Shown one piece after another: positions 8,073 to 15,792 of a stretch of DNA of 33,363 nucleotides. Under the pieces are notes generated by a model. It searched no databases and was not told the origin of the DNA. It saw only the letters and a list, made by a program, of their open reading frames with translations. The DNA comes from Lewinellaceae bacterium SD302. GTDB lineage: Bacteria; Bacteroidota; Bacteroidia; Chitinophagales; Saprospiraceae. The stretch is taken from NCBI GenBank assembly GCA_002591745.1, contig PDLQ01000044.1, positions 1 through 33,363 of the forward strand, in the 5' to 3' direction. The position numbers were made by a program, and so were the translations under genes. How positions within the stretch are numbered: the first letter of the stretch is position 1; each line of letters starts with the position of its first letter.

Positions 8073-8128
8073 AGTCTGTTTGATTGGCTAAGTAACACAT
8101 TCATTCGCAAGCAGGCCTGAAAGCTACA

Positions 8129-8992
8129 TCATCCCACCAGGAACGGTGCTACCATCCGCTCACTAACTTCCCAAAGTCGACGAGCTAAACCTTCATCTCT
8201 TCCTGCTTCTGAAGGACGCTTTACGCACTGGCACTGGTCGAAGTAACGGCCACTGACATCCCGCACTTCGGGGCTGGCTGCTAAATAAACTGTCGTATCC
8301 GCACCCCTGTAGGGTTTACGGGCAAAAGGACGATACAAATTCCAGATCGCACTGGTCAGGAAATTGGTGTGTTTGTTGCCAAAATGGGTACCCACTACGC
8401 CGGGGTGCAGACAATTGGCCGTCAAATCTTCCGGGTAACGGCGGGCCAGTTCTTTAGTAAACAAGACGTTGGCCAGTTTACTCTGTGCGTAGGCCTGCAT
8501 ACCGTCGTAAGCCTTGCTACCTTTCTCCCCGCTCAAATTCTCGAAGTCGATCTTCCCGTGGTAATGAGCTGCGCTACTCACATTGATTACCCGTCCACCT
8601 TCCTGGGGGCAGCGTAAAGCGGGGAGTAAAAGATTGGTCAGCAAAAAATGCCCGAGGTGATTAACGCCGAATTGCAATTCGAAATGATCATCAGTCAATT
8701 GTAGCGTATTGGAAAAAATGCCGGCGTTGTTGATCAATACATCAATGGCCGGGTGCTCCGTTAGCAGGAACTCTGCCGCAGCCTGTACACTCTGCAGATT
8801 AGCGAGATCCAGAGGAATTACTAATGACTTACTGTTGCCGGTCCGTTGGCTGATGAGTGTGGCGGCATTGTGTCCTTTACGCTCATCTCGGCAGGCCAGA
8901 ATCAACTGTGCCCCCTTCTCAGCCAGCCGCTGGGCCGTATGAAGTCCAATACCATCATTGGCACCAGTAATAAGCACGATCTTTCCTTGCAT
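8129..8992 (-). CDS. Short-chain dehydrogenase, retinol-dehydrogenase-like
   Basis: A 287-residue classical SDR. The cofactor motif TGANDGIG is at residues 9-16, the CRDERKG stretch after beta-2 suggests NADP(H) preference, NNAG is at 88-91, the catalytic Ser is near 140 (INVSSAAHYHG), and YAQSK at 168-172 supplies Tyr and Lys. The later HPGVVGTHFGN segment is typical of the RDH/WWOX-like branch. Substrate cannot be assigned. The start at 8992 is the first residue of the fold. It has no sequence closeness to the other SDR in the window beyond the family motifs. Confidence 0.88.
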   Translation of the reverse strand: MQGKIVLITGANDGIGLHTAQRLAEKGAQLILACRDERKGHNAATLISQRTGNSKSLVIPLDLANLQSVQAAAEFLLTEHPAIDVLINNAGIFSNTLQLTDDHFELQFGVNHLGHFLLTNLLLPALRCPQEGGRVINVSSAAHYHGKIDFENLSGEKGSKAYDGMQAYAQSKLANVLFTKELARRYPEDLTANCLHPGVVGTHFGNKHTNFLTSAIWNLYRPFARKPYRGADTTVYLAASPEVRDVSGRYFDQCQCVKRPSEAGRDEGLARRLWEVSERMVAPFLVG

Positions 8993-9052
8993 GGTACGTA
9001 CAACAAGCTAGTACGTTCCTGGTTGGCTGAGATTTTTTTATTTCACCTATGT

Positions 9053-9790
9053 TTAACGAAATCGGTCATTAGCCGACGCATCATTACGCCCGGCTGCCTC
9101 CCGGATTTTATCCCAAAAATCCCGTTCGGCCTTCTCTTGCTTGGTGGCTTGAAAAGTATCCGGGTCCAGAAAGACCTCCTCTTCCACAACTTCGGCGTCC
9201 CTGGCTGCTCGCTTATTTTTAGCTTCAATTTCGTGGTCCTCCAGCTCACCTCTAAAACCGTAGGCTGCCCCGGCCCCCATCACTAACCCGAGCAGATGAC
9301 TCTCCCAACTGATCCCTTCCTGGCCGGGTAAAACTCCAACGACCATACTACCGTAATAAAAGAGTACCAGCAATGAGACGACAATTGCCCGAAGGTCTCG
9401 CCGAAAGAATCCGCTGAAGCCAAGAAAGGCTGCCAGAGCGTACACTACTCCACTGGCCCCGATGTGGGTTACCGGCCGGCCCATTGTCCAGACCAGCAGC
9501 CCGGTTCCCAGCCACAACATCAACAGCACCCTGGGCCAAAGACGTGGATAAAAGAAAATCAACAGCCCCGTCAGGGTCAGAAAAGGAAAGGAATTGCTGA
9601 TCAGGTGGGTCCATCCACCGTGAATCAGCGGAGCGGCAACAATCCCTTTCAGGCCGGCAATTTCGCGGGTATGCAGCCCGTACCAAAAGGCCATGCGTCC
9701 ACCAGTAAGCAGATCAATGAGGAACAGTCCCCAGATCAGGGCCAGCAGTCCAACGCTCCAGGTCAGGGCCGTTTTAAATCGTTTAGTCAT
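9053..9790 (-). CDS. Rhomboid-family intramembrane serine protease
   Basis: Cleaves transmembrane substrates within the inner membrane. The 245-residue protein has about six helices in its first 180 residues. It shows HGGWTHLISNSF (57-68, oxyanion-side His and Asn66), the nucleophile Ser113 in HIGASGVVYA, and the catalytic His165 in SWESHLLGL, all in rhomboid order. The last 65 residues are a charged cytoplasmic tail without a known domain. It lies 44 bases downstream of the PhoD-DUF1499 gene on the same strand and may be cotranscribed. Natural substrates are unknown. Confidence 0.92.
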   Translation of the reverse strand: MTKRFKTALTWSVGLLALIWGLFLIDLLTGGRMAFWYGLHTREIAGLKGIVAAPLIHGGWTHLISNSFPFLTLTGLLIFFYPRLWPRVLLMLWLGTGLLVWTMGRPVTHIGASGVVYALAAFLGFSGFFRRDLRAIVVSLLVLFYYGSMVVGVLPGQEGISWESHLLGLVMGAGAAYGFRGELEDHEIEAKNKRAARDAEVVEEEVFLDPDTFQATKQEKAERDFWDKIREAAGRNDASANDRFR

Positions 9791-9834
9791 GATCGGGGGA
9801 AGTTTATTCCCCTTGAAAACGAATTTACCCCTGC

Positions 9835-11406
9835 TTAGTTGGCAGTCACTTCGTTCCAGCGTCGAGCGATCTTCTTCATTCGTCGAGCATTTACCCCCAG
9901 ATCAGAGTGGCCGACGCGCGAAGCCGAGCGATAATGAATCTGCTTAGTAGCATCATCGAACAAGAACTCCACATCGTCAATGAATGGAATCGGGAAGGTT
10001 TTGAAAGTGAAATGCAGGTAGTTTTCGTCGGTCTCGATCAACTTGGTCCGTGACATTTCTTCTACTACGGATTTCAGCTTCGCTAGTGCTGCGGGCAACT
10101 CCCCCGTGTACTTCAGCGGTTGCATTTTTTTCTTTTCCTGGCTAGTCTGGGTACTTACGCAATTAGGACTTTCGGGGCAGGGCTTTAGTACTCTGGTCAT
10201 ATCGTTGGTTAAAAAAGAAAGAGCTCCTTCCCGATCAGCGGGAAACCGGGAGCCGGCGGCATAGGCCAGTCGATTGAACTCATGGCCGTCTTCCGTAGAC
10301 AACAACTGAAACAGCAGTATGGGTTCGTTTTCTTCCGACCAATCGATCGTCAGAAGACCAAAGTTTTTATCACCCACCAGAGCGCCGCTGCGAAAACGAT
10401 TGCTCTCGTCGGCATTTTCGTAAGAATGGGTCAGGCCACTGGAAGTGATTTCTGCAATTTTATATCCTGGGACTGCTTCATTTTTTGGACTAACAAAGTA
10501 GCCGGGCTGGTGATTCCGCTCACCCCCTTCTGCTTTCGGGCGAAGCGAAATGGTAGCTTCAGCGATCTCCCCCAAATGACGGTCTCCGCTGAGTAAAAAT
10601 ACGTTCTCTGTCCGGGTATGTGCCAATAGCTCCAGCATCCTCGACTTAGCTGTGGGAAATAAAGACCACTTCTCGTAAGGATGCTCATCAGTGATAAACT
10701 GGATACTGGTACCGATCAGCGTGATGGCGGCTTCATTTTCGCCCAGCGTCTTTTCCAACCAGGACCACTGTGCTTCACCGAGCACATCTCCACTATCGTT
10801 GATCTCGTAGCGCTGACCAGGGTCACTGCTTTTTTTCAGTCCATCCCGGAAATAGCGGGTATCCAGCAAAATTAATCGAACCTGCCGATTACCCTCCCCG
10901 AGTAAATAAGTTTGGTAAGTACCGGGGTAACTTCGTACGGGGGCATTAGCCGGCACATTCAAAAAATCAAGCATCAGGCTAGCAGCCGTATCTTTCAAGT
11001 GCCATTCCTTACCTCCATCGTTCAGGCCGTAATCGTGGTCATCGTAGATGCCGTAGACTTCCAGCCCGCTGATGAAAGACCGGTACTCGGGGGAAGATTG
11101 CTGTAGCTCATATTTCTGACGCAGTACCCCCGGGTCATCCGAATCTCCGTAGATGTTGTCGCCCAGCCATATCCATTGATCCGGATTCGTTGCAGCAATA
11201 GTTTCCCAATAGGCCTGGGATTCGTTTTGCTTATTACAAGACCCAAAGGCGATCCTTTGCAACTGACTCTCTTCCAACACTGCAGTCGGAGTGGTTGCTG
11301 CTTTCAGGTAGACGGCGCTGTCTGCGCTGCGAATCGACTGCCAATACAGATAGCAAACAAAGAGGGCTACTATCAATAGTAGCCCGAGTCCAATTCTTCT
11401 AAACAT
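9835..11406 (-). CDS. PhoD-like phosphatase fused to a DUF1499 domain
   Basis: A 523-residue protein from the ATG at 11406, which overlaps the stop of the proline-rich gene by 8 bases; longer in-frame starts lie inside that gene and are rejected. An N-terminal hydrophobic segment (4-22) anchors or exports it. Residues 50-390 are a PhoD-like metallophosphoesterase: FGSCN (54-58), LGDNIYGD (81-88), YDDHDYG (121-127) and SGDRHLGE (273-280) carry the expected metal ligands. Residues 408-523 are a DUF1499 domain (KPCPESPNCVST, then RSASRVGHSDLGVNARR). The two are normally separate proteins, so this is an unusual fusion. Likely periplasmic phosphodiester or phosphomonoester hydrolysis; the DUF1499 role is unknown. 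Confidence 0.85.
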   Translation of the reverse strand: MFRRIGLGLLLIVALFVCYLYWQSIRSADSAVYLKAATTPTAVLEESQLQRIAFGSCNKQNESQAYWETIAATNPDQWIWLGDNIYGDSDDPGVLRQKYELQQSSPEYRSFISGLEVYGIYDDHDYGLNDGGKEWHLKDTAASLMLDFLNVPANAPVRSYPGTYQTYLLGEGNRQVRLILLDTRYFRDGLKKSSDPGQRYEINDSGDVLGEAQWSWLEKTLGENEAAITLIGTSIQFITDEHPYEKWSLFPTAKSRMLELLAHTRTENVFLLSGDRHLGEIAEATISLRPKAEGGERNHQPGYFVSPKNEAVPGYKIAEITSSGLTHSYENADESNRFRSGALVGDKNFGLLTIDWSEENEPILLFQLLSTEDGHEFNRLAYAAGSRFPADREGALSFLTNDMTRVLKPCPESPNCVSTQTSQEKKKMQPLKYTGELPAALAKLKSVVEEMSRTKLIETDENYLHFTFKTFPIPFIDDVEFLFDDATKQIHYRSASRVGHSDLGVNARRMKKIARRWNEVTAN

Positions 11407-12082
11407 AACGGCGATTGACCAACTTGATAAAGTCTCTGGCAATCGGTGCTTTCTCTTCTTCAGTCCAGTCGTGATCCTGGGCCAGTTCAGCCAGAATGGG
11501 TTTGGCAGCGTTGAAGCTACCAATGACATCAAGCCTTTTCAACACGCTATTCATCAGATCACTATTACCGCCAAAAAGCATGTTGGCGAACTGCACCCGA
11601 TTATTGATGGTAAGCGCCCGGGTCAAGTCCTTGATGGGTTGTTGACTGAGGCGCTCCGATAATTCTTTTGCCTTTGGGGTAGAGAACAGGGCGGCTACCT
11701 TCTTACTCATCTGCGTTTCAGGTTTCTTTACCGGTGGCGGCGGAGCAGGGGCCGGCGGCGGCGGAGGAGCAGAAACTGGACTCTCTTTCACGATCGGCGG
11801 AGGAGCCACTACGGGAGCCGGCTTCGCTTCCACTTTTGGCGGCGGTGGCGGAGCAGGTGCCGGTGGCGGCATTACGGGTGCCGGCTTAGGTTTTGCAGGT
11901 GCCGGAGCGATACTTCCGGGTGTTTCCAGATCGGCGTTATGGTATACCTCGTAGAGCTGTCTCAGGTAAGACAGCATTAAATCTTTCTCGATGGCAGAGA
12001 TTTCATTATCCGCCTCTGGAGCGAGGCTTTTGTGCAGGGCATTGATCCGGTCCAGTAACCGATCAGCTTTTTTAGCGTCCAT
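11399..12082 (-). CDS. Proline-rich protein of unknown function
   Basis: A 227-residue protein in three parts: a helical N-terminus (1-52), a linker of about 70 residues made almost wholly of Pro, Ala, Lys and Val runs, and a helical C-terminal domain (about 135-227, [16 protein letters not shown] ... [13 protein letters not shown]). No signal peptide is visible, so it is probably cytoplasmic or bound to another protein through the linker. The C-terminal domain resembles conserved Bacteroidota hypotheticals. It overlaps the PhoD-DUF1499 start, implying translational coupling, and diverges from tdk with only 46 bases between starts. Function not recognised. Confidence 0.8.
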   Translation of the reverse strand: MDAKKADRLLDRINALHKSLAPEADNEISAIEKDLMLSYLRQLYEVYHNADLETPGSIAPAPAKPKPAPVMPPPAPAPPPPPKVEAKPAPVVAPPPIVKESPVSAPPPPPAPAPPPPVKKPETQMSKKVAALFSTPKAKELSERLSQQPIKDLTRALTINNRVQFANMLFGGNSDLMNSVLKRLDVIGSFNAAKPILAELAQDHDWTEEEKAPIARDFIKLVNRRYV

Positions 12083-12128
12083 GTATGGGCTTCGTTTACG
12101 ATATTGTGCCGCAATTTACAATAACGGC

Positions 12129-12713
12129 ATGTTTCTAGAACCACATTTTAAAGGACAACGCAGCGGATGGATCGAAGTCGTCTGTGGCTCCATGTTCTCG
12201 GGCAAGACCGAAGAACTGATCCGCCGCCTCAAAAGAGCCCGGATCGCTGGCCAGACCATCGAAGTCTTCAAACCGAAGATCGACACTCGCTACGCCGATG
12301 AAAAAGTGGTTTCTCACGATGAGAACTTCTTTCTCGCTGCTCCCATTGCCCAGTCCGCCGCAATTTTAAAAGTGGCCGATACGGTGAACGTAGTTGGTAT
12401 TGACGAAGCCCAGTTCTTTGATCTCCAATTGGTTGATCACGTTCAGGAACTGGCCAATCGGGGTAAACGGGTCATCATTGCCGGTTTAGACATGGACTTC
12501 CGGGGTATTCCCTTCGGCCCTATGCCCCACCTTTTAGCCGTTGCCGAATACATCACCAAGGTGCACGCCATTTGTAGTCACTGCGGCAACCTGGCTACTC
12601 ATTCCTACCGGCTGGATGACGCCCAGGCCACCGTTGTTTTGGGTGAAAAAGACCGCTACGAAGCCCGTTGCCGCAATTGCTATGGCATGGGAAATATCCT
12701 GAATTTGCACTAA
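12129..12713 (+). CDS. tdk: Thymidine kinase
   Basis: Type II thymidine kinase of the pyrimidine salvage pathway: phosphorylates thymidine with ATP. The 194-residue protein has the P-loop GSMFSGKT at residues 20-27, the Walker B-like [11 protein letters not shown] near 92-102, the lasso and substrate region [11 protein letters not shown], and a structural zinc site from CSHC and CRNC. The start at 12129 is chosen by family alignment ([20 protein letters not shown]). An in-frame upstream start would run back through the divergent proline-rich gene. No clear terminator follows. Confidence 0.95.
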   Translation: MFLEPHFKGQRSGWIEVVCGSMFSGKTEELIRRLKRARIAGQTIEVFKPKIDTRYADEKVVSHDENFFLAAPIAQSAAILKVADTVNVVGIDEAQFFDLQLVDHVQELANRGKRVIIAGLDMDFRGIPFGPMPHLLAVAEYITKVHAICSHCGNLATHSYRLDDAQATVVLGEKDRYEARCRNCYGMGNILNLH

Positions 12714-12849
12714 TTGAAAAATTTTCGCCCAGTTCCTACTATCAGCCTTGCTACTTTGAAGACACAAAAACAAAACGCAACCGTTTGATTATCAGTAAAT
12801 AAATAAAAACAAATCTTAAAATTCAATTCACAATTATCGTTTTGTGTCG

Positions 12850-12880
12850 TTTGTCTTGGGCAAAGCTCGCTGCATATTTG
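12850..12880 (+). promoter_or_regulatory. Bacteroidota-type promoter
   Basis: TTTG (12850-12853), 19-base spacer and CATATTTG (12873-12880), one base from TAnnTTTG. No protein gene follows on this strand for over 3 kb. Confidence 0.55.
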
Positions 12881-12886
12881 TAATGT

Positions 12887-12983
12887 CAGAAGGAGGTAGA
12901 TGTACCTCAGACACGACAAGAAATATGTTCATGGGATTATAATTTGTTAGTGGTGAGTCGCCTTCGGGCGGCTACCATCTTTT
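12887..12983 (+). ncRNA. Candidate small RNA A
   Basis: About 95 nt from the promoter at 12850-12880 to a hairpin GGT-ga-GTCGCC-ttcg-GGCGGC-t-ACC (12952-12976) followed by a modest T-rich tail. The motif TTCATGGGATTATAATTTG (12928-12946) lies just before the hairpin. Only tiny frames occur (such as ATG TTC ATG GGA TTA TAA). The terminator is weak, so the 3' end is uncertain. Confidence 0.35.
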
Positions 12984-13009
12984 CCCTCCGAACCAAGATT
13001 TTGATTACG

Positions 13010-13084
13010 AACATAAAAAAGGCCGACTTCTTGGGGAAGCCGGCCGATACATGTTCATGGGATTAAAAACATAAAGCACTAAAG
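13010..13084 (-). ncRNA. Candidate small RNA B, about 75 nt
   Basis: Leftward unit bounded by a near-perfect promoter (13091-13121) and an intrinsic terminator. The terminator stem is GGCCG/CGGCC plus CTTC/GAAG at 13021-13045, followed by six T in the direction of transcription (A-run at 13015-13020). The RNA carries TTTTTAATCCCATGAACATG before the stem. Two very short frames exist (MFLIP and a 17-codon frame through the terminator), neither convincing. Confidence 0.5.
13015..13045 (-). terminator. Intrinsic terminator, leftward
   Basis: Stem GGCCG-a-CTTC with GAAG-c-CGGCC, one mismatch, and a T6 tail on the minus strand. No protein gene ends upstream of it on that strand within range of the promoter. 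Confidence 0.65.
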
Positions 13085-13090
13085 GTGATC

Positions 13091-13121
13091 CAAAGATAAG
13101 CGCTTTCTAGCTAAAGCGCAA
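13091..13121 (-). promoter_or_regulatory. Near-consensus Bacteroidota promoter with palindrome in the spacer
   Basis: Read on the minus strand: TTG (13121-13119), exactly 20 bases, then TATCTTTG (13098-13091). The spacer holds GCGCTTT-ctagct-AAAGCGC, a 7-bp inverted repeat between the two promoter elements, the position where a repressor would block polymerase. Confidence 0.65.
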
Positions 13122-13180
13122 GGAGTCAATGGATCAGGTCAAAGATTTGTCTATTTTTCATGAGATTATGATTTGTAAGT

Positions 13181-13213
13181 GCCCTTGCCGACTATATGGC
13201 AAGGGCTTTTTTT
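13181..13213 (+). terminator. Strong intrinsic terminator, rightward
   Basis: Perfect 9-bp stem GCCCTTGCC/GGCAAGGGC followed by seven T. The motif TTCATGAGATTATGATTTG lies immediately before it (13157-13175). No rightward protein gene lies between tdk and this point, so it ends either a long tdk 3' UTR or a small RNA. Confidence 0.75.
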
Positions 13214-13232
13214 ATGTCCGGACTCGAGCGGT

Positions 13233-13706
13233 TTAGAAGATCTCGTGAATGACGAAATCATTGCCACTAACCGATACCACGTCACCGGACTTTGACCCGA
13301 TGGCCGCCTGATAAAATGGACTATCCGTAGAAATTCCGAGAAATTTTTGCCCTTTTACTTCGAAGGCATCGGATACGACGGCCACGAAGAAGTTGCCCCG
13401 GTCGGTTTTGATCACATCGCCAAGTTGCAACTTTTCGGTAGGCTCGATGTGATCCATAATGCCTTCCAGCAGATTAATATCTTTAGCCAGCTGATCGGAG
13501 ACCTGAGCCTTTGCACGGACACGATTAATGGCCTGATCCACCTTGCCGTGTTCGTACAGCCCTTCTTCGTTCTGGTTCGTTTCTTCGGCCTCGCCCATAT
13601 CTGCCTGCTGGGCGATGATAGCTTGGTTGTAAGCTGATTTTTTCTCAGCCATTAGGTGATCTACGATAGCTTGCTTGAGTTCGGTTTGTTCTTTGGTCAG
13701 TTCCAT
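13233..13706 (-). CDS. GreA/GreB-like C-terminal domain protein
   Basis: A 157-residue cytosolic protein. The N-terminal part is helical and likely a coiled coil (1-75, rich in Gln, Glu and Ala). The last 60 residues (LQLGDVIKTDRGNFFVAV ... ALGSKSGD-like IGSKSGDVVSV ... FVIHEIF) match the FKBP-like C-terminal domain of GreA/GreB elongation factors. The acidic tip of the GreA coiled coil is not evident, so transcript-cleavage activity is doubtful. Bacteroidota have a widespread family of this shape, often mislabelled as a ketoacyl-ACP synthase. A rightward promoter overlaps its start region. Confidence 0.7.
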   Translation of the reverse strand: MELTKEQTELKQAIVDHLMAEKKSAYNQAIIAQQADMGEAEETNQNEEGLYEHGKVDQAINRVRAKAQVSDQLAKDINLLEGIMDHIEPTEKLQLGDVIKTDRGNFFVAVVSDAFEVKGQKFLGISTDSPFYQAAIGSKSGDVVSVSGNDFVIHEIF

Positions 13707-13723
13707 TTTAAATAGTCTATTTG
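13692..13723 (+). promoter_or_regulatory. Bacteroidota-type promoter facing a gene-free spacer
   Basis: TTTG (13692-13695), 20-base spacer and TCTATTTG (13716-13723), one base from TAnnTTTG. It points away from the GreA-like gene into the structured spacer that ends in the terminator at 14056-14087. Confidence 0.5.
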
Positions 13724-13729
13724 GTTAAA

Positions 13730-14087
13730 GAAGTGGAAATTCTCCACCCACTCGCTGAAACGAAGTCTCAGAAATGATGTTCGAACAATTATTTATTAAA
13801 AAAACCGCTCATCAACGAACACCGTATATAGGTTAGGGTTTATAACTGAGACCAAACGACGGTGAGCAAATGGCTCACTCGATTCCCCAGCGGCTTTATT
13901 TGCTTTGCGCAGCATTACCTCCGGCTTAAGGGTCGACTAGTCTTGCTTCGCAAGGCCTGACGATCGACCAAGACTACTTGTTGTAGTACTTCATGCATGA
14001 AGTGATTCGCTTGAATCACGGTCAAGTCTTTTGCTGGGTTTTTGGTTAATGTTCGGGTAAGCTGGCACGTGCCGGCTTACCTTTTTT
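13730..14087 (+). ncRNA. Candidate multi-branched structured RNA
   Basis: No coding frame. Helices nest in order: ACCAAA (13851-13856) with TTTGGT (14041-14046); hairpin GTGAGC/GCTCAC (13862-13878); CCCAGC (13886-13891) with GCTGGG (14033-14038). Within the last: GGTCGA/TCGACC (13931-13936 with 13964-13969) enclosing CTTGC-ttc-GCAAG; ACTAC/GTAGT (13973-13987); ACTTCATGCATGAAGT (13988-14003); and GTGATTC/GAATCAC (14002-14019). The last two share two bases, so they may be alternatives. A strong terminator follows. It was compared by eye with RNase P, tmRNA, SRP and 6S RNA signatures and none was recognised. The 5' end is set by the promoter and is approximate. Confidence 0.45.
14056..14087 (+). 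terminator. Strong intrinsic terminator, rightward
   Basis: GGTAAGC-t-GGCA-cg-TGCC-g-GCTTACC followed by six T. There is no protein gene upstream on this strand back to tdk, so it marks the 3' end of a non-coding transcript. Confidence 0.8.
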
Positions 14088-14093
14088 AATGCA

Positions 14094-14124
14094 CCCCTTG
14101 AACTGGCGCCACCTGTTCAAGGGG
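14094..14124. other. Perfect 10-bp hairpin
   Basis: CCCCTTGAAC and GTTCAAGGGG enclose 11 bases, just 7 bases after the preceding terminator. It has no proper T-run on either strand. It may be a back-up terminator or a protein site. The rest of the spacer to 14321 holds only a GAGGTC/GACCTC hairpin near 14224-14244, possibly the gabD 3' structure. Confidence 0.45.
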
Positions 14125-14321
14125 TTATTTCGTTAGAGGATCTATTTCAAAGACCGGCATTTAGGATTCCGATAAAGTGGATAAACGAACCAGGCCCCGA
14201 TAAAGAATAGGCCCGATTATTCGTGAGGTCTAAACATGGGACCTCGTGTCATCCAACTAAGCATTCAAAGAGTGAATCATCTTCCAAGAGCACGAAGCTG
14301 CCAAGCAGGGCGAAGCCTATC

Positions 14322-15788
14322 TTAATTTACCCCTCCCCAACACATATATTTTATATCCAGATAATCTTCTACTCCATACTTAGAGCCTTCTCGCCCGAAG
14401 CCACTTTCTTTGACGCCGCCGAAGGGAGCGACCGTTGTAGAGATCATGCCTGTATTGATGCCGACCATCCCGTACTCCAGGGCTTCGGCCACGCGCCAGA
14501 TCCGGGCGTAGTCCCGACCGTAGAAGTAAGCGGCCAGCCCAACCGATGTAGCATTAGCCAGTTCGATGGCCTCTTTTTCGGTCTCGAAGGTAAAGACGGG
14601 AGCTATCGGGCCGAAAATTTCTTCTTTGGCCAGGCGCATCTCAGCGTTAGCGCCGGTAAGCAAGGTGGGTTGGTAAAAAAGTTCTCCCTGATCGGAAGTT
14701 TCTCCTCCAATCACCAAACTTGCTCCCTTATCCAAGGCATCTTCGAGCAACTCTTTTACCTTTTCCAGCCCGGCGGCATTGATCAGCGGGCCGATGTCGG
14801 TGATTTTCTTTCGCCCGTCTCCAACCTTCAGTTTTTTCATCGCAGCCGCCAGTTTATCAACGAATACTTCCCGTACGCTGTCCTGTACGTAGATGCGGTT
14901 GGAGCAAACGCAGGTTTGGCCGGCGTTGCGAAATTTGCTGGCAATGGCCCCTTCTACGGCGGCGTCGAGATCTGCGTCGTCAAAAACGATGAAGGGAGCG
15001 TTGCCGCCCAATTCCAGAGACAGCTTTTTCAGCGTACCGGCACACTGCTTCATCAACTGCTTCCCTACCGCCGTGGATCCCGTAAAACTGAGTTTACGCA
15101 CCGTAAAACTTTCCGTTAACACCCCACCAACCTCCTTAGGCCGACTGGTAGGCAGTACGTTCAAGACTCCCGCGGGAAAGCCCGCCCGGTCGGCCAGTTC
15201 GGCCAATGCCAGGGCAGAAAGGGGGGTATCCTCAGCCGGCTTGATGACCACCGTACAGCCTACTGCCAGAGCCGGGGCAACCTTACGGGTGATCATGGCA
15301 TTAGGGAAATTCCAGGGCGTAATGGCCGCCACAACCCCCACCGGTTGTTTAATCACCGTGATCCGCTTGTCTGCGGCGTGGCTGGGAATTACATCTCCAT
15401 ACACCCTCCTTGCTTCTTCGGCGAACCACTGAATAAACGAGGCCCCGTAGGTGATCTCGCTACGAGCTTCGGACAGGGGCTTCCCTTGTTCAAGGGTCAG
15501 CAGCAACGCCAGGTCCTCCTGGTGTTCCATAATCAACTCATACCAACGACGAAGAATCTTGGCTCGTTCGCCGGCGGTCTGGTCGCGCCAAGACGGGAAA
15601 GCACGGTCAGCGGCCTCTATTGCCCGGCTCGTCATTTCTGCGCCGATGTCGGTCACCTCGGCTATTTCCTTGCCAGTGGCAGGATTTTGCACCGTGAAGG
15701 TGGAACTTTCGGAGGTTTCTTTCCATTCACCGTTTATGTAGGCGGCGGTGCGAAATAGGGATTGGTCGCTTAGTTCTGGCTTATGCAT
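14322..15788 (-). CDS. gabD: NAD(P)-dependent succinate-semialdehyde dehydrogenase
   Basis: Oxidises succinate semialdehyde to succinate, the last step of the GABA shunt; cytosolic. The 488-residue protein has the full ALDH layout: PWNFPNAM, GCTVVIKPAEDTPLSAL in the cofactor site, FTGSTAVGK, the general base in LELGGNAPF near residue 260, and the nucleophilic Cys near 294 in NAGQTCVCSNR. The EIFGPIAP and PFGGVKESGFGREG motifs close it, as in GabD. No GABA transaminase is adjacent. A small possible frame ends 4 bases before its ATG. Confidence 0.88.
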   Translation of the reverse strand: MHKPELSDQSLFRTAAYINGEWKETSESSTFTVQNPATGKEIAEVTDIGAEMTSRAIEAADRAFPSWRDQTAGERAKILRRWYELIMEHQEDLALLLTLEQGKPLSEARSEITYGASFIQWFAEEARRVYGDVIPSHAADKRITVIKQPVGVVAAITPWNFPNAMITRKVAPALAVGCTVVIKPAEDTPLSALALAELADRAGFPAGVLNVLPTSRPKEVGGVLTESFTVRKLSFTGSTAVGKQLMKQCAGTLKKLSLELGGNAPFIVFDDADLDAAVEGAIASKFRNAGQTCVCSNRIYVQDSVREVFVDKLAAAMKKLKVGDGRKKITDIGPLINAAGLEKVKELLEDALDKGASLVIGGETSDQGELFYQPTLLTGANAEMRLAKEEIFGPIAPVFTFETEKEAIELANATSVGLAAYFYGRDYARIWRVAEALEYGMVGINTGMISTTVAPFGGVKESGFGREGSKYGVEDYLDIKYMCWGGVN

Positions 15789-15792
15789 CTTT

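Larger units (their letters stand above)
12714..13232. other. Structured gene-free spacer after tdk
   Basis: 519 bases with no credible gene but with a rightward promoter (12850-12880), a leftward promoter (13091-13121), two rightward hairpins (12952-12983 and 13181-13213) and one leftward terminator (13015-13045). Three copies of a TTCATGRGATTA motif (about 12928, 13054 and 13157) lie beside these hairpins. This looks like a cluster of small RNA genes. Confidence 0.55.

Noticed and set aside
13851..14046. RNase P, tmRNA, SRP or 6S RNA
   Set aside because: None of the conserved signatures of these RNAs was found by eye in the structured spacer.
14223..15119. Long plus-strand frame of 298 codons
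   Set aside because: It is antisense to the fully conserved gabD-type dehydrogenase and shows no family features.
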